A stretch of DNA of 48,128 nt. Source: JAAZFF01 sp964405775. GTDB taxonomy: Bacteria; Verrucomicrobiota; Kiritimatiellia; RFP12; UBA3636. A model generated the notes under the pieces. It was not told the origin of the DNA. It saw only the letters and a list, made by a program, of their open reading frames with translations, and did not search any database. The position numbers and the translations under genes were made by a program. The stretch spans positions 1-48,128 of the forward strand of contig CAYOPG010000007.1 of NCBI GenBank assembly GCA_964405775.1. The letters are read 5' to 3'. Shown here piece by piece: positions 33,190-41,667 of this stretch; the stretch's first letter is position 1; the number at the start of each line of letters is the position of its first letter.

Positions 33190-34575
33190 ATGAAGAGAAT
33201 CACAGGTCTTATGATGTTGGGTGTTGCGCTTTTTGCGGTCAGGGGTATGGCCCAAAACCCGACTCTCCCTGCCGAATTGGCTCCTGCTCCGGTGGTTGAT
33301 GTCTCCGAAGCCGCGGAAGAGGGTAAAGTCGAGATGACTCTTGGCGGTGGCCTCAAGAAGATTGTGCAGTCAACGGGTATCGCGAAGTTCATCAGCAAGA
33401 TTGACATAGTAACGAGTGAGCCGCGTGAAGTGGAGAAAGACGGCGCCACCTTCAAGGGTATGGTGACGACGAGTATATCTATGGTGGGCGTCAAGTCTCT
33501 CATAATGGTTATGGTTGGCTTCCTGTTGCTCTATCTTGGAGTCGCAAAAGGAGTGGAACCTCTGCTTATGATTCCGATCGGATTTGGCGCGATACTTGCG
33601 AACTCGCCCGGAGCCGGACTAATCGAATCCCATGGATTCCTTTCCATCATATTCGAAGGCGGTGTGCGAAACGAATTGCTCCCGATCCTCATATTCATGG
33701 GCATCGGCGCGATGTGCGACTTCTCTCCGCTGATCGGCAACCCTCGTCTGGCTCTGCTCGGCGCGGCGGCTCAGCTCGGTGTGTTCGGGACTTTGATAGG
33801 AGTCGTCGCAGTGAGCGAGATTTTCGGGTTCGGCTTCAATATCAAGCAGGCCTGCGCGGTAGCTATCATCGGAGCTGCCGACGGCCCCACATCCATCTTC
33901 TTTTCGTCCAAATATGCTCCTGACCTAATGGGTTCCATCGCCGTTGCGGCTTACTCCTATATGGCTATGGTTCCACTGATTCAGCCGCCTGTGATGCGGG
34001 CTCTTACGACAGAAGCCGAGCGCAAGATCCGCATGCCGCTCAACCGCGAGGTGTCGCGCAAGGAGCTGGTGCTATTCCCGCTTCTGGTGCTTTTGATCTG
34101 CGTGCTATTCCTGCCGCCGGCGCTGCCGCTTCTCGGTAGCTTCTGCTTCGGCAACTTCGTGCGCGAGTGTCAGGTGGCGGAACGTATATCCAACTGCTTG
34201 CAAAACGAAGTGTCCAATATTGCTACGATCCTTCTCGGTCTCGGCGTGGGTATGCAGCTTGAGGCATCGAAATTCCTTGCGCCCGTTACGATTGCAATCC
34301 TCCTCCTTGGCCTTCTGGCGTTTGTCGTCGGCACGGCTGGCGGCGTGCTCTTCGCGAAGATAATGAACAAGGCTTGGAAAGACAATCCCGTCAATCCACT
34401 CATAGGATCGGCAGGCATGTCAGCCTTCCCGATGGCGGCTCGTGTATCGCACAACGTCGGGCAGGAATACGACTCCGACAACTATCTTATATTTCAGGCA
34501 ATGGCTGCAAACCTCTCGGGGCAGATTGGATCGGTTGTAGCCGCAGGCGTAATAATGGCGCTGCTTGGAACCTGA
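33190..34575 (+). CDS. sodium ion-translocating decarboxylase beta subunit (OadB/GcdB family)
   Basis: The 461-residue membrane protein couples decarboxylation of biotin-bound carboxylate to Na+ export. It shows GVAKGVEPLLMIPIGFGAILANSPGAGL near 118, then LPILIFMGIGAMCDFSPLIGNP, the pore motif AIIGAADGPTSIFFSSKYAPDL near 230, and SAGMSAFPMAARVSH near the end. It has about 100 extra residues before the first core helix, including a signal-peptide-like start (MKRITGLMMLGVALFAVRGMAQ); typical OadB is 375-435 residues. No alpha (carboxyltransferase) or biotin-carrier subunit is encoded in the window, so the substrate is unknown. Confidence 0.9.
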   Translation: MKRITGLMMLGVALFAVRGMAQNPTLPAELAPAPVVDVSEAAEEGKVEMTLGGGLKKIVQSTGIAKFISKIDIVTSEPREVEKDGATFKGMVTTSISMVGVKSLIMVMVGFLLLYLGVAKGVEPLLMIPIGFGAILANSPGAGLIESHGFLSIIFEGGVRNELLPILIFMGIGAMCDFSPLIGNPRLALLGAAAQLGVFGTLIGVVAVSEIFGFGFNIKQACAVAIIGAADGPTSIFFSSKYAPDLMGSIAVAAYSYMAMVPLIQPPVMRALTTEAERKIRMPLNREVSRKELVLFPLLVLLICVLFLPPALPLLGSFCFGNFVRECQVAERISNCLQNEVSNIATILLGLGVGMQLEASKFLAPVTIAILLLGLLAFVVGTAGGVLFAKIMNKAWKDNPVNPLIGSAGMSAFPMAARVSHNVGQEYDSDNYLIFQAMAANLSGQIGSVVAAGVIMALLGT

Positions 34576-35795
34576 TGAACAATAATGGCATAGATATGAC
34601 TTCTGTAAAATTTGATTCTCTTGAATCTATATTAGATGATCTGCGCGCTGGCAAATGCGTGGTGTTTGTAGATGATGCCGATCGTGAAAACGAAGGCGAT
34701 GTGATCTGCGCGGCGGAACACGCCACGCTTGAAAACGTCAACTTTATGGCAACTTATGCCAAAGGCCTCATATGCATGCCCATGGACAAGTCGCTCACAA
34801 AAAAACTCGGACTAGAGCAGATGGTGGCTACTAACACAGACACCCACCAGACGGCGTTTACAGTGTCGATAGACCACATAAACACAACCACAGGGATATC
34901 CGCGTACGAGCGCTCAATCACGGCGATAAAGACCGTTGAGGACGATGCCAAGCCAGAAGACTTCCGTCGTCCCGGCCACATGTTCCCACTCGAATCGCGT
35001 CCTGGTGGCGTTCTCCAACGCGCCGGTCACACCGAGGCTACTGTCGATCTGATGAAGCTCGCCGGTCTGAAGCCGTGTGGACTCTGCTGCGAGATGATAA
35101 AAGACGACGGTAACATGTCGCGCCTTGAGGATGTGGTGGAGTTCTGCAAAAAACATAACCTCAAGCTGGGCTCGGTGGCGGACATAATATCGTACCGGAT
35201 GCGCTACGAATCACTCGTGTCCTGCGAAGAGGATGTCGATATGCCCACGAAGTATGGCCATTTCAGGTTGAGGATGTATACCTCGAAAATTGACGACTTC
35301 CAGCATCTGGCACTTATCATGGGCGACCTGTCCGGGGATAAACCTCCACTAGTGCGTGTGCATAGCGAATGTTTCACTGGCGACGTTCTGGGATCCGCCC
35401 GCTGTGATTGCGGCGACCAGCTCCATGCCGCCATGAGAGCCATAGCAGAGGAAGGCCGCGGCGTAGTGCTTTATATGCGCCAGGAGGGCAGGGGGATTGG
35501 CCTTAGGAACAAACTTCATGCCTATCATCTTCAAGAAACAGGTCTGGATACGGTTGAGGCAAATATCGCGCTCGGCTTTGCTCCGGATTTGCGCAATTAC
35601 GGCATCGGGGCGCAGATACTTTCTCACCTCGGCATCAAGGACATGCGCCTGCTTACAAACAATCCACAGAAAATAAAAGGAATCGAAGGCTACGGGCTGA
35701 GTGTCGTGGAACGCGTCCCTATAGTTGTTGAACCTAGCGAATGGAATTCCAAATATCTCCAGTGTAAAAGAGACAAAATGGGGCATATATACTGA
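34575..35795 (+). CDS. ribBA: bifunctional DHBP synthase / GTP cyclohydrolase II
   Basis: This 406-residue fusion performs two entry steps of riboflavin synthesis. The N-terminal half (1-205) is 3,4-dihydroxy-2-butanone 4-phosphate synthase with DDADRENEGDV near 32 and HTEATVDLMKLAGL near 155. The C-terminal half is GTP cyclohydrolase II: VHSECFTGDVLGSARCDCGDQL with three zinc cysteines, YMRQEGRGIGL, and LLTNNPQKI near 360. The ATG at 34575 overlaps the OadB stop (TGATG). An internal ATG at 34596 is possible but has no better ribosome-binding site. Confidence 0.95.
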   Translation: MNNNGIDMTSVKFDSLESILDDLRAGKCVVFVDDADRENEGDVICAAEHATLENVNFMATYAKGLICMPMDKSLTKKLGLEQMVATNTDTHQTAFTVSIDHINTTTGISAYERSITAIKTVEDDAKPEDFRRPGHMFPLESRPGGVLQRAGHTEATVDLMKLAGLKPCGLCCEMIKDDGNMSRLEDVVEFCKKHNLKLGSVADIISYRMRYESLVSCEEDVDMPTKYGHFRLRMYTSKIDDFQHLALIMGDLSGDKPPLVRVHSECFTGDVLGSARCDCGDQLHAAMRAIAEEGRGVVLYMRQEGRGIGLRNKLHAYHLQETGLDTVEANIALGFAPDLRNYGIGAQILSHLGIKDMRLLTNNPQKIKGIEGYGLSVVERVPIVVEPSEWNSKYLQCKRDKMGHIY

Positions 35796-35827
35796 GTTCC
35801 TGCGCCAGTCTGTACGATTTTGAACTA

Positions 35828-36649
35828 ATGAATATTAGATTATTCGACGAAGCTTTCGCATCTCTTCCCGCCTCGATACGGGATTCTAAGCCTTCGTGCG
35901 CCCTTATGCTTGGCTCCGGTTGGAGTGCTGCCGTGAAGGACATGAAGGTGCTGGCTGAAGTGCCTTACAACGAGGTGCCGCATTTCGGAGACGTAACAGT
36001 GATCGGTCACTCGGGGCGGCTTGCGTTGCTTGAGCTGCCGAATGGCGGAACCCTGCTTGCGTTTTTCGGTCGTCGCCACTGGTACGAAGGCGCATCTTGG
36101 GAGGCGATCGTCATGCCGGCAGAAATATCGCGCCGGATTGGTGTGCCCATATTTCTCATAACCAACGCATCTGGAGGCATTCGCCGTAGCCTCTCTGCAG
36201 GCGATATAGTGATCATAAGCGACCACATTCGCATGAACCATCTGACGCCGCTAGCAGGACCTCACGCAGAGGAGTTCGGCCCGCGTTTCCCCGATCAGAC
36301 GCAAGTGTACAACCCAGAGCTTATCGAAACCTTGAAGTCTGCGGGCAAGCACGCAGGTCTGGATCTGACAACAGGCGTTTATGCCTTTTCCGCCGGCCCC
36401 GCTTATGAAACGCCTGCCGAAATACGCGCATACGAGATATTGGGCGCGGACCTTGTGGGAATGTCAACCGTGCCAGAGGCTATGTTTGCAAGCACTTGCG
36501 GAATGAAAGTCGCGGGATTGGCCTTCGTCAGCAACATGGCTTCCGGATTAGCCGGTGTAAATCTCTCCGGCACCGACGTCATAGACTGCGCCGAACGCAA
36601 CACCGCGAAAATGTCCGCCGTCCTCCAAAATTTCCTCGCAAAATTATAG
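35828..36649 (+). CDS. purine nucleoside phosphorylase (PNP family 2)
   Basis: The 273-residue protein cleaves purine nucleosides with phosphate. It shows MLGSGWSAAV near 26 (phosphate-binding Ser), then GHSGRL, FFGRRHWYEG near 80, and TNASGGIRRSLSAGDIVIISDH near 115. AGPAYETPAEIRAYEILGADLVGMSTVPE near 185 is the classic base-binding Glu and Met region. This is the trimeric PNP pattern; the Glu in ETPAE and an Asn in FVSNMA suggest 6-oxopurine specificity. No ribosome-binding site is visible before the ATG. It converges on miaB across 60 bases. Confidence 0.92.
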   Translation: MNIRLFDEAFASLPASIRDSKPSCALMLGSGWSAAVKDMKVLAEVPYNEVPHFGDVTVIGHSGRLALLELPNGGTLLAFFGRRHWYEGASWEAIVMPAEISRRIGVPIFLITNASGGIRRSLSAGDIVIISDHIRMNHLTPLAGPHAEEFGPRFPDQTQVYNPELIETLKSAGKHAGLDLTTGVYAFSAGPAYETPAEIRAYEILGADLVGMSTVPEAMFASTCGMKVAGLAFVSNMASGLAGVNLSGTDVIDCAERNTAKMSAVLQNFLAKL

Positions 36650-36709
36650 ATAAAGCTCGCGCCAGGACTTGTGGTTTTATGCCTGTTCTGGCTCACATGT
36701 TATGTCGCT

Positions 36710-38101
36710 TTATACCAATTCGCCGAAGAGCGTCTGGGGGTGAGCGTCGGTGATTTTGACTTTAACGGTTTCCCCAACAGATGTCGATGAAGTCGGCTCG
36801 AATATGACGATCTTGTTTTGAGTGTTGCGACCTGACCAGCGTGTGGAGTTGCGCAGACTTGGCCCTTCCGCTAGCACTTCCGTCTCTTGCCCGATGAACC
36901 GTTTGTTTATGGCGACACCGCGCTTGTCCTGGTCTTCCAACAGCACCTGGTTGCGACGCATCTTTTCTTCTTCTGAAACATCGTCTGGAAGCAGAGCCGC
37001 AGGGGTGCCAGGCCGTGGCGAATATTTGAATATGAAAGAATTGTCGAATTGAGCGAATTCCATCACTCGGCGGGTGTCCTCGAAATCTACAGTTGTTTCG
37101 CCAGGGAATCCTACGATTATATCTGTGGTTATGGCGATGTCTGGCACTGCCATGCGTAGTCGCGCAATAGCTTCGAGGTACGTGGCAGAGTCATAACCGC
37201 GCCGCATTCCCTTGAGTATACGGTCTGAGCCAGATTGCATAGGCAGGTGCAAGTGTTTGCCGATCTGAGGAATTTCTCGCATTGCGCGAACAAGCTCAGC
37301 GGTGACGCCGGACGGATGTCCAGACGTGAAACGTATGAGGGAAATCTGGGGGACTTCGCTCGTTATCAACTCGAACAGGCGGGGAAGCGGCTCGGTGAAG
37401 CCCATAGGTGAGGAAATGTCTGACGGCCAGATGAAACCACACTTGCCGTAGTTCATGACGCTCTGACCGAGAAGCGTTACCTCGCGCACTCCTGATCCGG
37501 CGAGTGCGCGGATTTCGGAGATTATTTCAGATGGGGCGCGGCTATGCTCATCGCCGCGCACGTCAGGGACGATGCAGTATGCGCAACGGCGGTTGCAACC
37601 AAAAAGGATCGTGACGAAAGAGCTGACGGGCTGCGACCCTTCGCCTGAAGGTGCGACGTAGCCAAGATCCGGCGAGTCTTCATCGAAGACGCCCGTTTCG
37701 CAGATGTTGTTCTCACCGGTTTCCAACCGCTTCAAAATGGCTGGAATGCGTGATTCTGCGCGCGTGCCGACAGAGAACGCCAGTCTGGGCACTTTCTCGA
37801 AAATGCTCTCGCCCAGGCGTTGAGCCATGCAGCCCATCAGGCCTACATGTACGCCAGAGCGTGCCTTTGCGCAAAGCAGTCCAACCTTTCCGAGCGCTTT
37901 GTCCTCTGCCTTTCCACGCACGCTGCAACTGTTGACGATGATTATGTCGGCCTCTTCCTCCTTTTCGGTAAGCGAGTATCCAAGAGACATTAGCCTGTTG
38001 GAAACCAGCTCGGAATCACGGACGTTCATCTGGCATCCGTACGTGTGTATCTTAAATGTCTTTAAAGAAGGATTTGCGTGTTGTAGCTCGGAAAAATTCA
38101 T
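36710..38101 (-). CDS. miaB: tRNA-2-methylthio-N6-dimethylallyladenosine synthase
   Basis: The 463-residue radical SAM methylthiotransferase modifies A37 of tRNAs reading UNN codons. N-terminal UPF0004 cysteines are in TYGCQMN, NSCSVR and GLMGCMAQR. The radical SAM motif is FGCNRRCAYCIVP, and a C-terminal TRAM domain contains the ending KVKITDAHPQTLFGEL. Although the frame is open to a TTG at 38119, the ATG at 38101 lies 8 bases after a TACAAT hexamer, so translation may be leaderless. No ribosome-binding site is present for either start. Confidence 0.94.
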   Translation of the reverse strand: MNFSELQHANPSLKTFKIHTYGCQMNVRDSELVSNRLMSLGYSLTEKEEEADIIIVNSCSVRGKAEDKALGKVGLLCAKARSGVHVGLMGCMAQRLGESIFEKVPRLAFSVGTRAESRIPAILKRLETGENNICETGVFDEDSPDLGYVAPSGEGSQPVSSFVTILFGCNRRCAYCIVPDVRGDEHSRAPSEIISEIRALAGSGVREVTLLGQSVMNYGKCGFIWPSDISSPMGFTEPLPRLFELITSEVPQISLIRFTSGHPSGVTAELVRAMREIPQIGKHLHLPMQSGSDRILKGMRRGYDSATYLEAIARLRMAVPDIAITTDIIVGFPGETTVDFEDTRRVMEFAQFDNSFIFKYSPRPGTPAALLPDDVSEEEKMRRNQVLLEDQDKRGVAINKRFIGQETEVLAEGPSLRNSTRWSGRNTQNKIVIFEPTSSTSVGETVKVKITDAHPQTLFGELV

Positions 38102-38109
38102 AAGCGCGC

Positions 38110-38138
38110 ATTGTACCAATTATGCGTCAAATTGTGAA
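38110..38138 (-). promoter_or_regulatory. promoter of miaB, start site near the ATG
   Basis: On the minus strand TTCACA (plus 38133-38138), exactly 17 bases, TACAAT (plus 38110-38115). Eight bases separate the -10 from the ATG at 38101, so the mRNA would have no or almost no leader. Confidence 0.55.
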
Positions 38139-38233
38139 CGAGTATCACCTCGTTAATAGGATGCGGGAAATTGCAATATCAACCTAGATAAAAATAAGTC
38201 AGCCCTCACATTGCAAAATTATCAAGCCCTCGG

Positions 38234-38263
38234 TTGAAATAGATGGGGATCGTATTGTATAAT
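38234..38263 (+). promoter_or_regulatory. promoter of the gluzincin/ECF sigma operon, start site at the ATG
   Basis: TTGAAA (38234-38239), 18 bases, perfect TATAAT (38258-38263). The ATG at 38270 lies 6 bases after the -10. The sequence GGAG (38264-38267) is too close to act as a ribosome-binding site and would lie upstream of the start of transcription. Confidence 0.6.
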
Positions 38264-38269
38264 GGAGCC

Positions 38270-39913
38270 ATGAAAAGGAAAGCGCTTTTACTCGTTGCAA
38301 CGCTGTCATTCTTTATTCTGTCAGGTGCAGGATCTGCTTACGCGCAAGTGCGGTTCTCGTCGGAGGCGACGCTTTATCCGATAAGTATCATATTGCCCGT
38401 GATACGAAACGCCCGTGAAAATCCCCCGAAACCTCTGGAGATAATGCGGTGGTCTTTTTCTGACGGGCAGAAGACTTGGACCGAGGAGCGCGCGCGCGTT
38501 TCAGAGTTGTGGATGGAATCGCAGCATGCTGCGAGCTGGCTTGATCTTGATGGTGGCAATGTGCAGATATTGGCACGGATGACCAAGATCCCGCCACAAG
38601 GAATCGGGGAACAGGCTACGCGCGAGGCCTTCGAGGCGAAAATATCCAGCCCGGTGTATGATATCGATGCCGACGCCGATGAATCTGAACTTGCCGAGTG
38701 GATGGCTGCGTTTTGCGGGAATCGGGTCGACGGCATGCCTCAGACTCTGGCGGTTAACAGGTCGCGCCTTGCGAAAGTGCTTCAGTTCAATATGTCTGAT
38801 CCGACTTTGCGTGCCTATGCCTTCCGTCTAAACACGGGTTATCCGGGGCAGGGGAAGGCACCCCGCAACTGGTTTGCGATCGTGTTGAAATTCAGCAAGG
38901 AGCCGGGCTCGGAGTTGGACAAGACGATTGAGAGCGACCTGCTTGGCAAGATCAAAACGACCAGCAGCTTCGATGGAACCCGCGCCGTCTCTGTTCGGAA
39001 GAACAGAACAAGGAACACAACGCGCCAAGTACACGAGGGGCCTGTCCGCGATCGAGCCCGCAAGGGCATCGAGCTCATGTCCACATGGTGGTATATGGAT
39101 ACAGAGAACTACATAATGCTTTCCAACCACGATACGGCGGAGAAGTTCGCAGGAGAGATTCTCGACGAGATGGAGATGATGCGCCCGCACTACGAGGTTG
39201 TGGCGCCGAAGTTCCCGACTGCGGACGACGATATCGGAGTTATACGGCTCTTCAGCGACGATGTGGGGTATCTCTCATACCTGAAGGATGATTTTGTTAT
39301 GATGGATCCGGGCGCGACCGGCGGGATTTTCTCAGGTTCGCGGCGAGAGCTGGTGATCCGTCCCGTATCCGGCAACATGCGTGCTACTCGGGAGGGATCG
39401 ATACGCGGCATAATAAAACATGAAGGATTCCACCAGTACGTGTTCATGGCTATGGATGGCATATTGCCTTCCGCGTGGTTCAACGAGGGGTTCGCCAGCT
39501 TTTTCGAGAACAGCGAATTGGATAGGAGAGGGGCGATTACTGTCATGGAATCCGCCTATCACGCCGACATACTTACCGACTTGATAAAGCGCGGTGGCTA
39601 CAATTGGGAAGAAGTGTTAAGTTCCCATCTCAGCATCGACTACGCGCAATTTTATGCTGAAGCCAAACATAATTATGCCGTGTCATGGGGGCTGGCTTAC
39701 TATCTGGTGCGCGGCGCACCAGACGAGCGCGGCAAACCGTACGCGAATATCATCCCAACATATCTGGATGCGCTATCTAAGACTGGCAAGGCAGATCTGG
39801 CAACGGCGGCGGCGTTTGCCGACATAGATATGAAAAAGTTCAGCGATGACTTTACGTCGTTCTGGACGACAGTTAAAAAGCGTCAGGATGCCAAACAAAG
39901 GAAGGGGCTTTGA
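38270..39913 (+). CDS. secreted gluzincin-like protein (DUF1570-type) in an ECF sigma operon
   Basis: The 547-residue protein has a signal peptide (MKRKALLLVATLSFFILSGAGSAYA) and a large extracytoplasmic region. Near the middle is HEGFHQ (His384-His388) followed by NEGFASFF with Glu406, 18 residues after the second His. This HExxH...E spacing is that of gluzincin metallopeptidases such as DUF1570. The first motif reads HEGFH, with all ligands and the catalytic Glu retained. The N-terminal 250 residues are unrecognised. The TGA is followed directly by the TTG of the sigma factor, so the proteins are produced together. A role in envelope stress sensing or processing is inference. Confidence 0.7.
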   Translation: MKRKALLLVATLSFFILSGAGSAYAQVRFSSEATLYPISIILPVIRNARENPPKPLEIMRWSFSDGQKTWTEERARVSELWMESQHAASWLDLDGGNVQILARMTKIPPQGIGEQATREAFEAKISSPVYDIDADADESELAEWMAAFCGNRVDGMPQTLAVNRSRLAKVLQFNMSDPTLRAYAFRLNTGYPGQGKAPRNWFAIVLKFSKEPGSELDKTIESDLLGKIKTTSSFDGTRAVSVRKNRTRNTTRQVHEGPVRDRARKGIELMSTWWYMDTENYIMLSNHDTAEKFAGEILDEMEMMRPHYEVVAPKFPTADDDIGVIRLFSDDVGYLSYLKDDFVMMDPGATGGIFSGSRRELVIRPVSGNMRATREGSIRGIIKHEGFHQYVFMAMDGILPSAWFNEGFASFFENSELDRRGAITVMESAYHADILTDLIKRGGYNWEEVLSSHLSIDYAQFYAEAKHNYAVSWGLAYYLVRGAPDERGKPYANIIPTYLDALSKTGKADLATAAAFADIDMKKFSDDFTSFWTTVKKRQDAKQRKGL

Positions 39914-40471
39914 TTGGCTCTATTCCCTAAAGGTAAAAAACGGCCTCCTGGCGAGCTTGAGGCGGTGCTGGCCGCATACGAACGACAGCTTCTCGTCTAT
40001 GCGGCGCGCATAACGGGCTGCCCGTCTTCTGCTGAGGATATAGTGCAGGAGACGTTTATCAAGCTTGCCGACAAGTGGAAGGGGCCGCTGGAGCCCGGCC
40101 CACAGGTTTCTGCATGGCTTTACAGGGTTGCCCACAACGAGGCGATTGATTTCATCCGCAATGAGAAGCGCAGAGGCGAGCTGCACATGCGGCATGTGGA
40201 AGAGCGCGGGGAGATCGAGCTTCCGAGTTCGGGACAGGGTGTTCCGCGGGTTCCAGAGGCGGCGGCGCGCGTAGCGCAGGCGCTTGACATCTTGTCGGAG
40301 CGAGAGCGCAATCTCGTGGTGTTGAAGGTGTATGAAGAGCGGTCATACAAGGAAATTGCTGAGCTGACAGGGCTTAGCGTGAGCAACGTGGGTTTCATAT
40401 TGCATACGGCCATGAAAAAGCTAGTCGAGCATCTTGGAGAAAAAGGGAAAGGAGAAGGTAATGGCGATTGA
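39914..40471 (+). CDS. ECF-type RNA polymerase sigma factor
   Basis: The 185-residue protein has sigma region 2 (LLVYAARITGCPSSAEDIVQETFIKLADKW, with the DIVQETF core) and YRVAHNEAIDFIRNEKRR for -10 contact. Region 4 is LSERERNLVVLKVYEERSYKEIAELTGLSVSNVGFILHTAMKKL. No region 1.1 or 3 is present, so it is ECF type. A TTG start at 39914 directly follows the previous stop and has AAGGAAGGGG about six bases upstream. It overlaps the anti-sigma gene by 11 bases, the usual arrangement for a cognate pair. Confidence 0.92.
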   Translation: MALFPKGKKRPPGELEAVLAAYERQLLVYAARITGCPSSAEDIVQETFIKLADKWKGPLEPGPQVSAWLYRVAHNEAIDFIRNEKRRGELHMRHVEERGEIELPSSGQGVPRVPEAAARVAQALDILSERERNLVVLKVYEERSYKEIAELTGLSVSNVGFILHTAMKKLVEHLGEKGKGEGNGD

Positions 40472-41009
40472 CGATAATAAGACCCGTCCGCCCAAATCTT
40501 CTGGAGTGCATCGCGTGGATTGCGGGCAGATACGCGAGCTTCTTTTCGCATATCTGACGCACGAGCTTGGTGATGCCCAGTCGCTACTTGTACGTGAACA
40601 TCTGCGGCATTGTCCCGACTGTGCCACAGAGGCTCGCGAGATGCAGGAGACGGTTGATCTTATAAAGCAAAACGACCCCGCGGCTAGCGTCGCAACCCGC
40701 TTCGCTCCGAAACGGCGGAAGCGTCTGATTTGGCTGATGGAGCATCCGTTCATAGCCAAATGCATCAAACACAACAGGATCACCTCGTTAGTGGTTATGA
40801 TCGTTGTGCTTGCAATACTTTTTGCTATATTGTGGTCGCTTCGTATATACCGCGAGGAGGTGACGGCGCTGCCGCCCGTCCGGTTTGAGCCTTCGGTTGA
40901 TGTGGAGGAACCCATAGATTTGGAATTGCCTCTTCCATACGTTGAACCTTCGCAACGACCAATCCCGGGCATCGACATAATCTACGGTAACATAAATACG
41001 AACGACTGA
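40461..41009 (+). CDS. membrane anti-sigma factor with ZAS zinc finger
   Basis: The 182-residue protein starts at an ATG preceded by AGGAGAAGG, inside the end of the sigma gene. Its N-terminal cytoplasmic domain has His47-x3-Cys51-x2-Cys54 (HLRHCPDC) plus Cys21, the ZAS-type zinc motif that holds ECF sigma factors. One transmembrane helix follows (about 107-127, SLVVMIVVLAILFAILW), then about 55 extracytoplasmic residues, proline- and acid-rich. It most likely sequesters the sigma factor encoded just upstream. The secreted protease-like protein of the same operon could act on its outer domain (inference). Confidence 0.85.
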   Translation: MAIDDNKTRPPKSSGVHRVDCGQIRELLFAYLTHELGDAQSLLVREHLRHCPDCATEAREMQETVDLIKQNDPAASVATRFAPKRRKRLIWLMEHPFIAKCIKHNRITSLVVMIVVLAILFAILWSLRIYREEVTALPPVRFEPSVDVEEPIDLELPLPYVEPSQRPIPGIDIIYGNINTND

Positions 41010-41050
41010 CCCGGCTGTTCAATACGGAGCTTGTGGATCTGAAAAAGCAA

Positions 41051-41081
41051 AAGGACACGGGGATAAAATCCCCATGCCCTT
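41051..41081 (-). terminator. intrinsic terminator of the HU gene
   Basis: Read on the minus strand, AAGGGCATGGGGAT-TTT-ATCCCCGTGTCCTT forms a 14-bp stem including two G-U pairs, followed by TTGCTTTTTC. On the plus strand the two wobbles become mismatches, so it is oriented for the HU gene. Confidence 0.75.
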
Positions 41082-41113
41082 CTTAATCTGTTTATGTAAA
41101 CGCTTGTATCCGT

Positions 41114-41416
41114 TTATTTTTTCGGGGGAACCACGGCGTCCTTGGCGGCCTTGGAGATGCGGAACTTGAGCACCTTCTTGGCTGGAATCTTAATCGATTC
41201 GCCTGTAGCGGGGTTGCGTCCCATTCTGGCTTTGCGCTGCTCGAGTACGAGTTTGCCAAGGCCGGGAATTGTGAATCCACCCTCGCGCTTGGAGCCATCG
41301 CATGCGAGCGTAACTAGTTTTTCCAAGACAGCCTTTGACTGGGCTTTGGTTATGTTTGCTTCATCTGCTAGAACCGCAATAATCTGGGATTTGGTTTTGG
41401 GGAGTGTTTTGGCCAT
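41114..41416 (-). CDS. HU/IHF family DNA-binding protein
   Basis: The 100-residue basic protein has the HU fold: KSQIIAVLADEANITKAQSKAVLEKLV, then GGFTIPGLGKLVLEQRKARMGRNPATGESIKIPAKKVLKF. GRNPATGE in the DNA-binding arm is the hallmark. A short Lys/Pro leader and tail (MAKTLPKT, VVPPKK) flank the core. The ATG at 41416 has AAAGG seven bases upstream; the frame upstream to 41458 is ignored. It has its own promoter and terminator. It organises the nucleoid. Confidence 0.95.
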   Translation of the reverse strand: MAKTLPKTKSQIIAVLADEANITKAQSKAVLEKLVTLACDGSKREGGFTIPGLGKLVLEQRKARMGRNPATGESIKIPAKKVLKFRISKAAKDAVVPPKK

Positions 41417-41473
41417 TGTGTAACCTTTCTTATTTGTTTTGAAAACGCCTGAAGTCATACAAGCGACGTAATA

Positions 41474-41503
41474 ATTAAACTACAGTTTGAGCTGTGTTTG
41501 CAA
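41474..41503 (-). promoter_or_regulatory. promoter of the HU gene
   Basis: On the minus strand TTGCAA (plus 41498-41503), 18 bases, TTTAAT (plus 41474-41479). It leaves a leader of about 50 bases with the ribosome-binding site AAAGG. A/T-rich tracts (runs of A and T at 41505-41540) lie just upstream and may act as an UP-like element. Confidence 0.5.
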
Positions 41504-41612
41504 CAACAAAAAAACAAAAAACGGCGTTTTTATGAGGAAAATCGCCACTTTTCATCCTAAACAACGATTTTAACCATGTCTGCAAGGTGTTTAAAAAAAA
41601 AGACGATGCGAA

Positions 41613-41641
41613 TTGCCCCGCAAAAGCGGTTATGGTATGAT
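41613..41641 (+). promoter_or_regulatory. promoter of the DinG-like/RNase D pair
   Basis: TTGCCC (41613-41618), 17 bases, TATGAT (41636-41641). Transcription would start near 41648, 20 bases before the ATG at 41668. Confidence 0.5.
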
Positions 41642-41667
41642 TCAAAACCTGTTAGAAGTTACGCTAA

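Noticed and set aside
36650..36709. CCAGGAC...GTTCTGG inverted repeat between punA-like gene and miaB
   Set aside because: A stem of 7 bp with a G-T pair, a long loop and no T-run is too weak to call a terminator.
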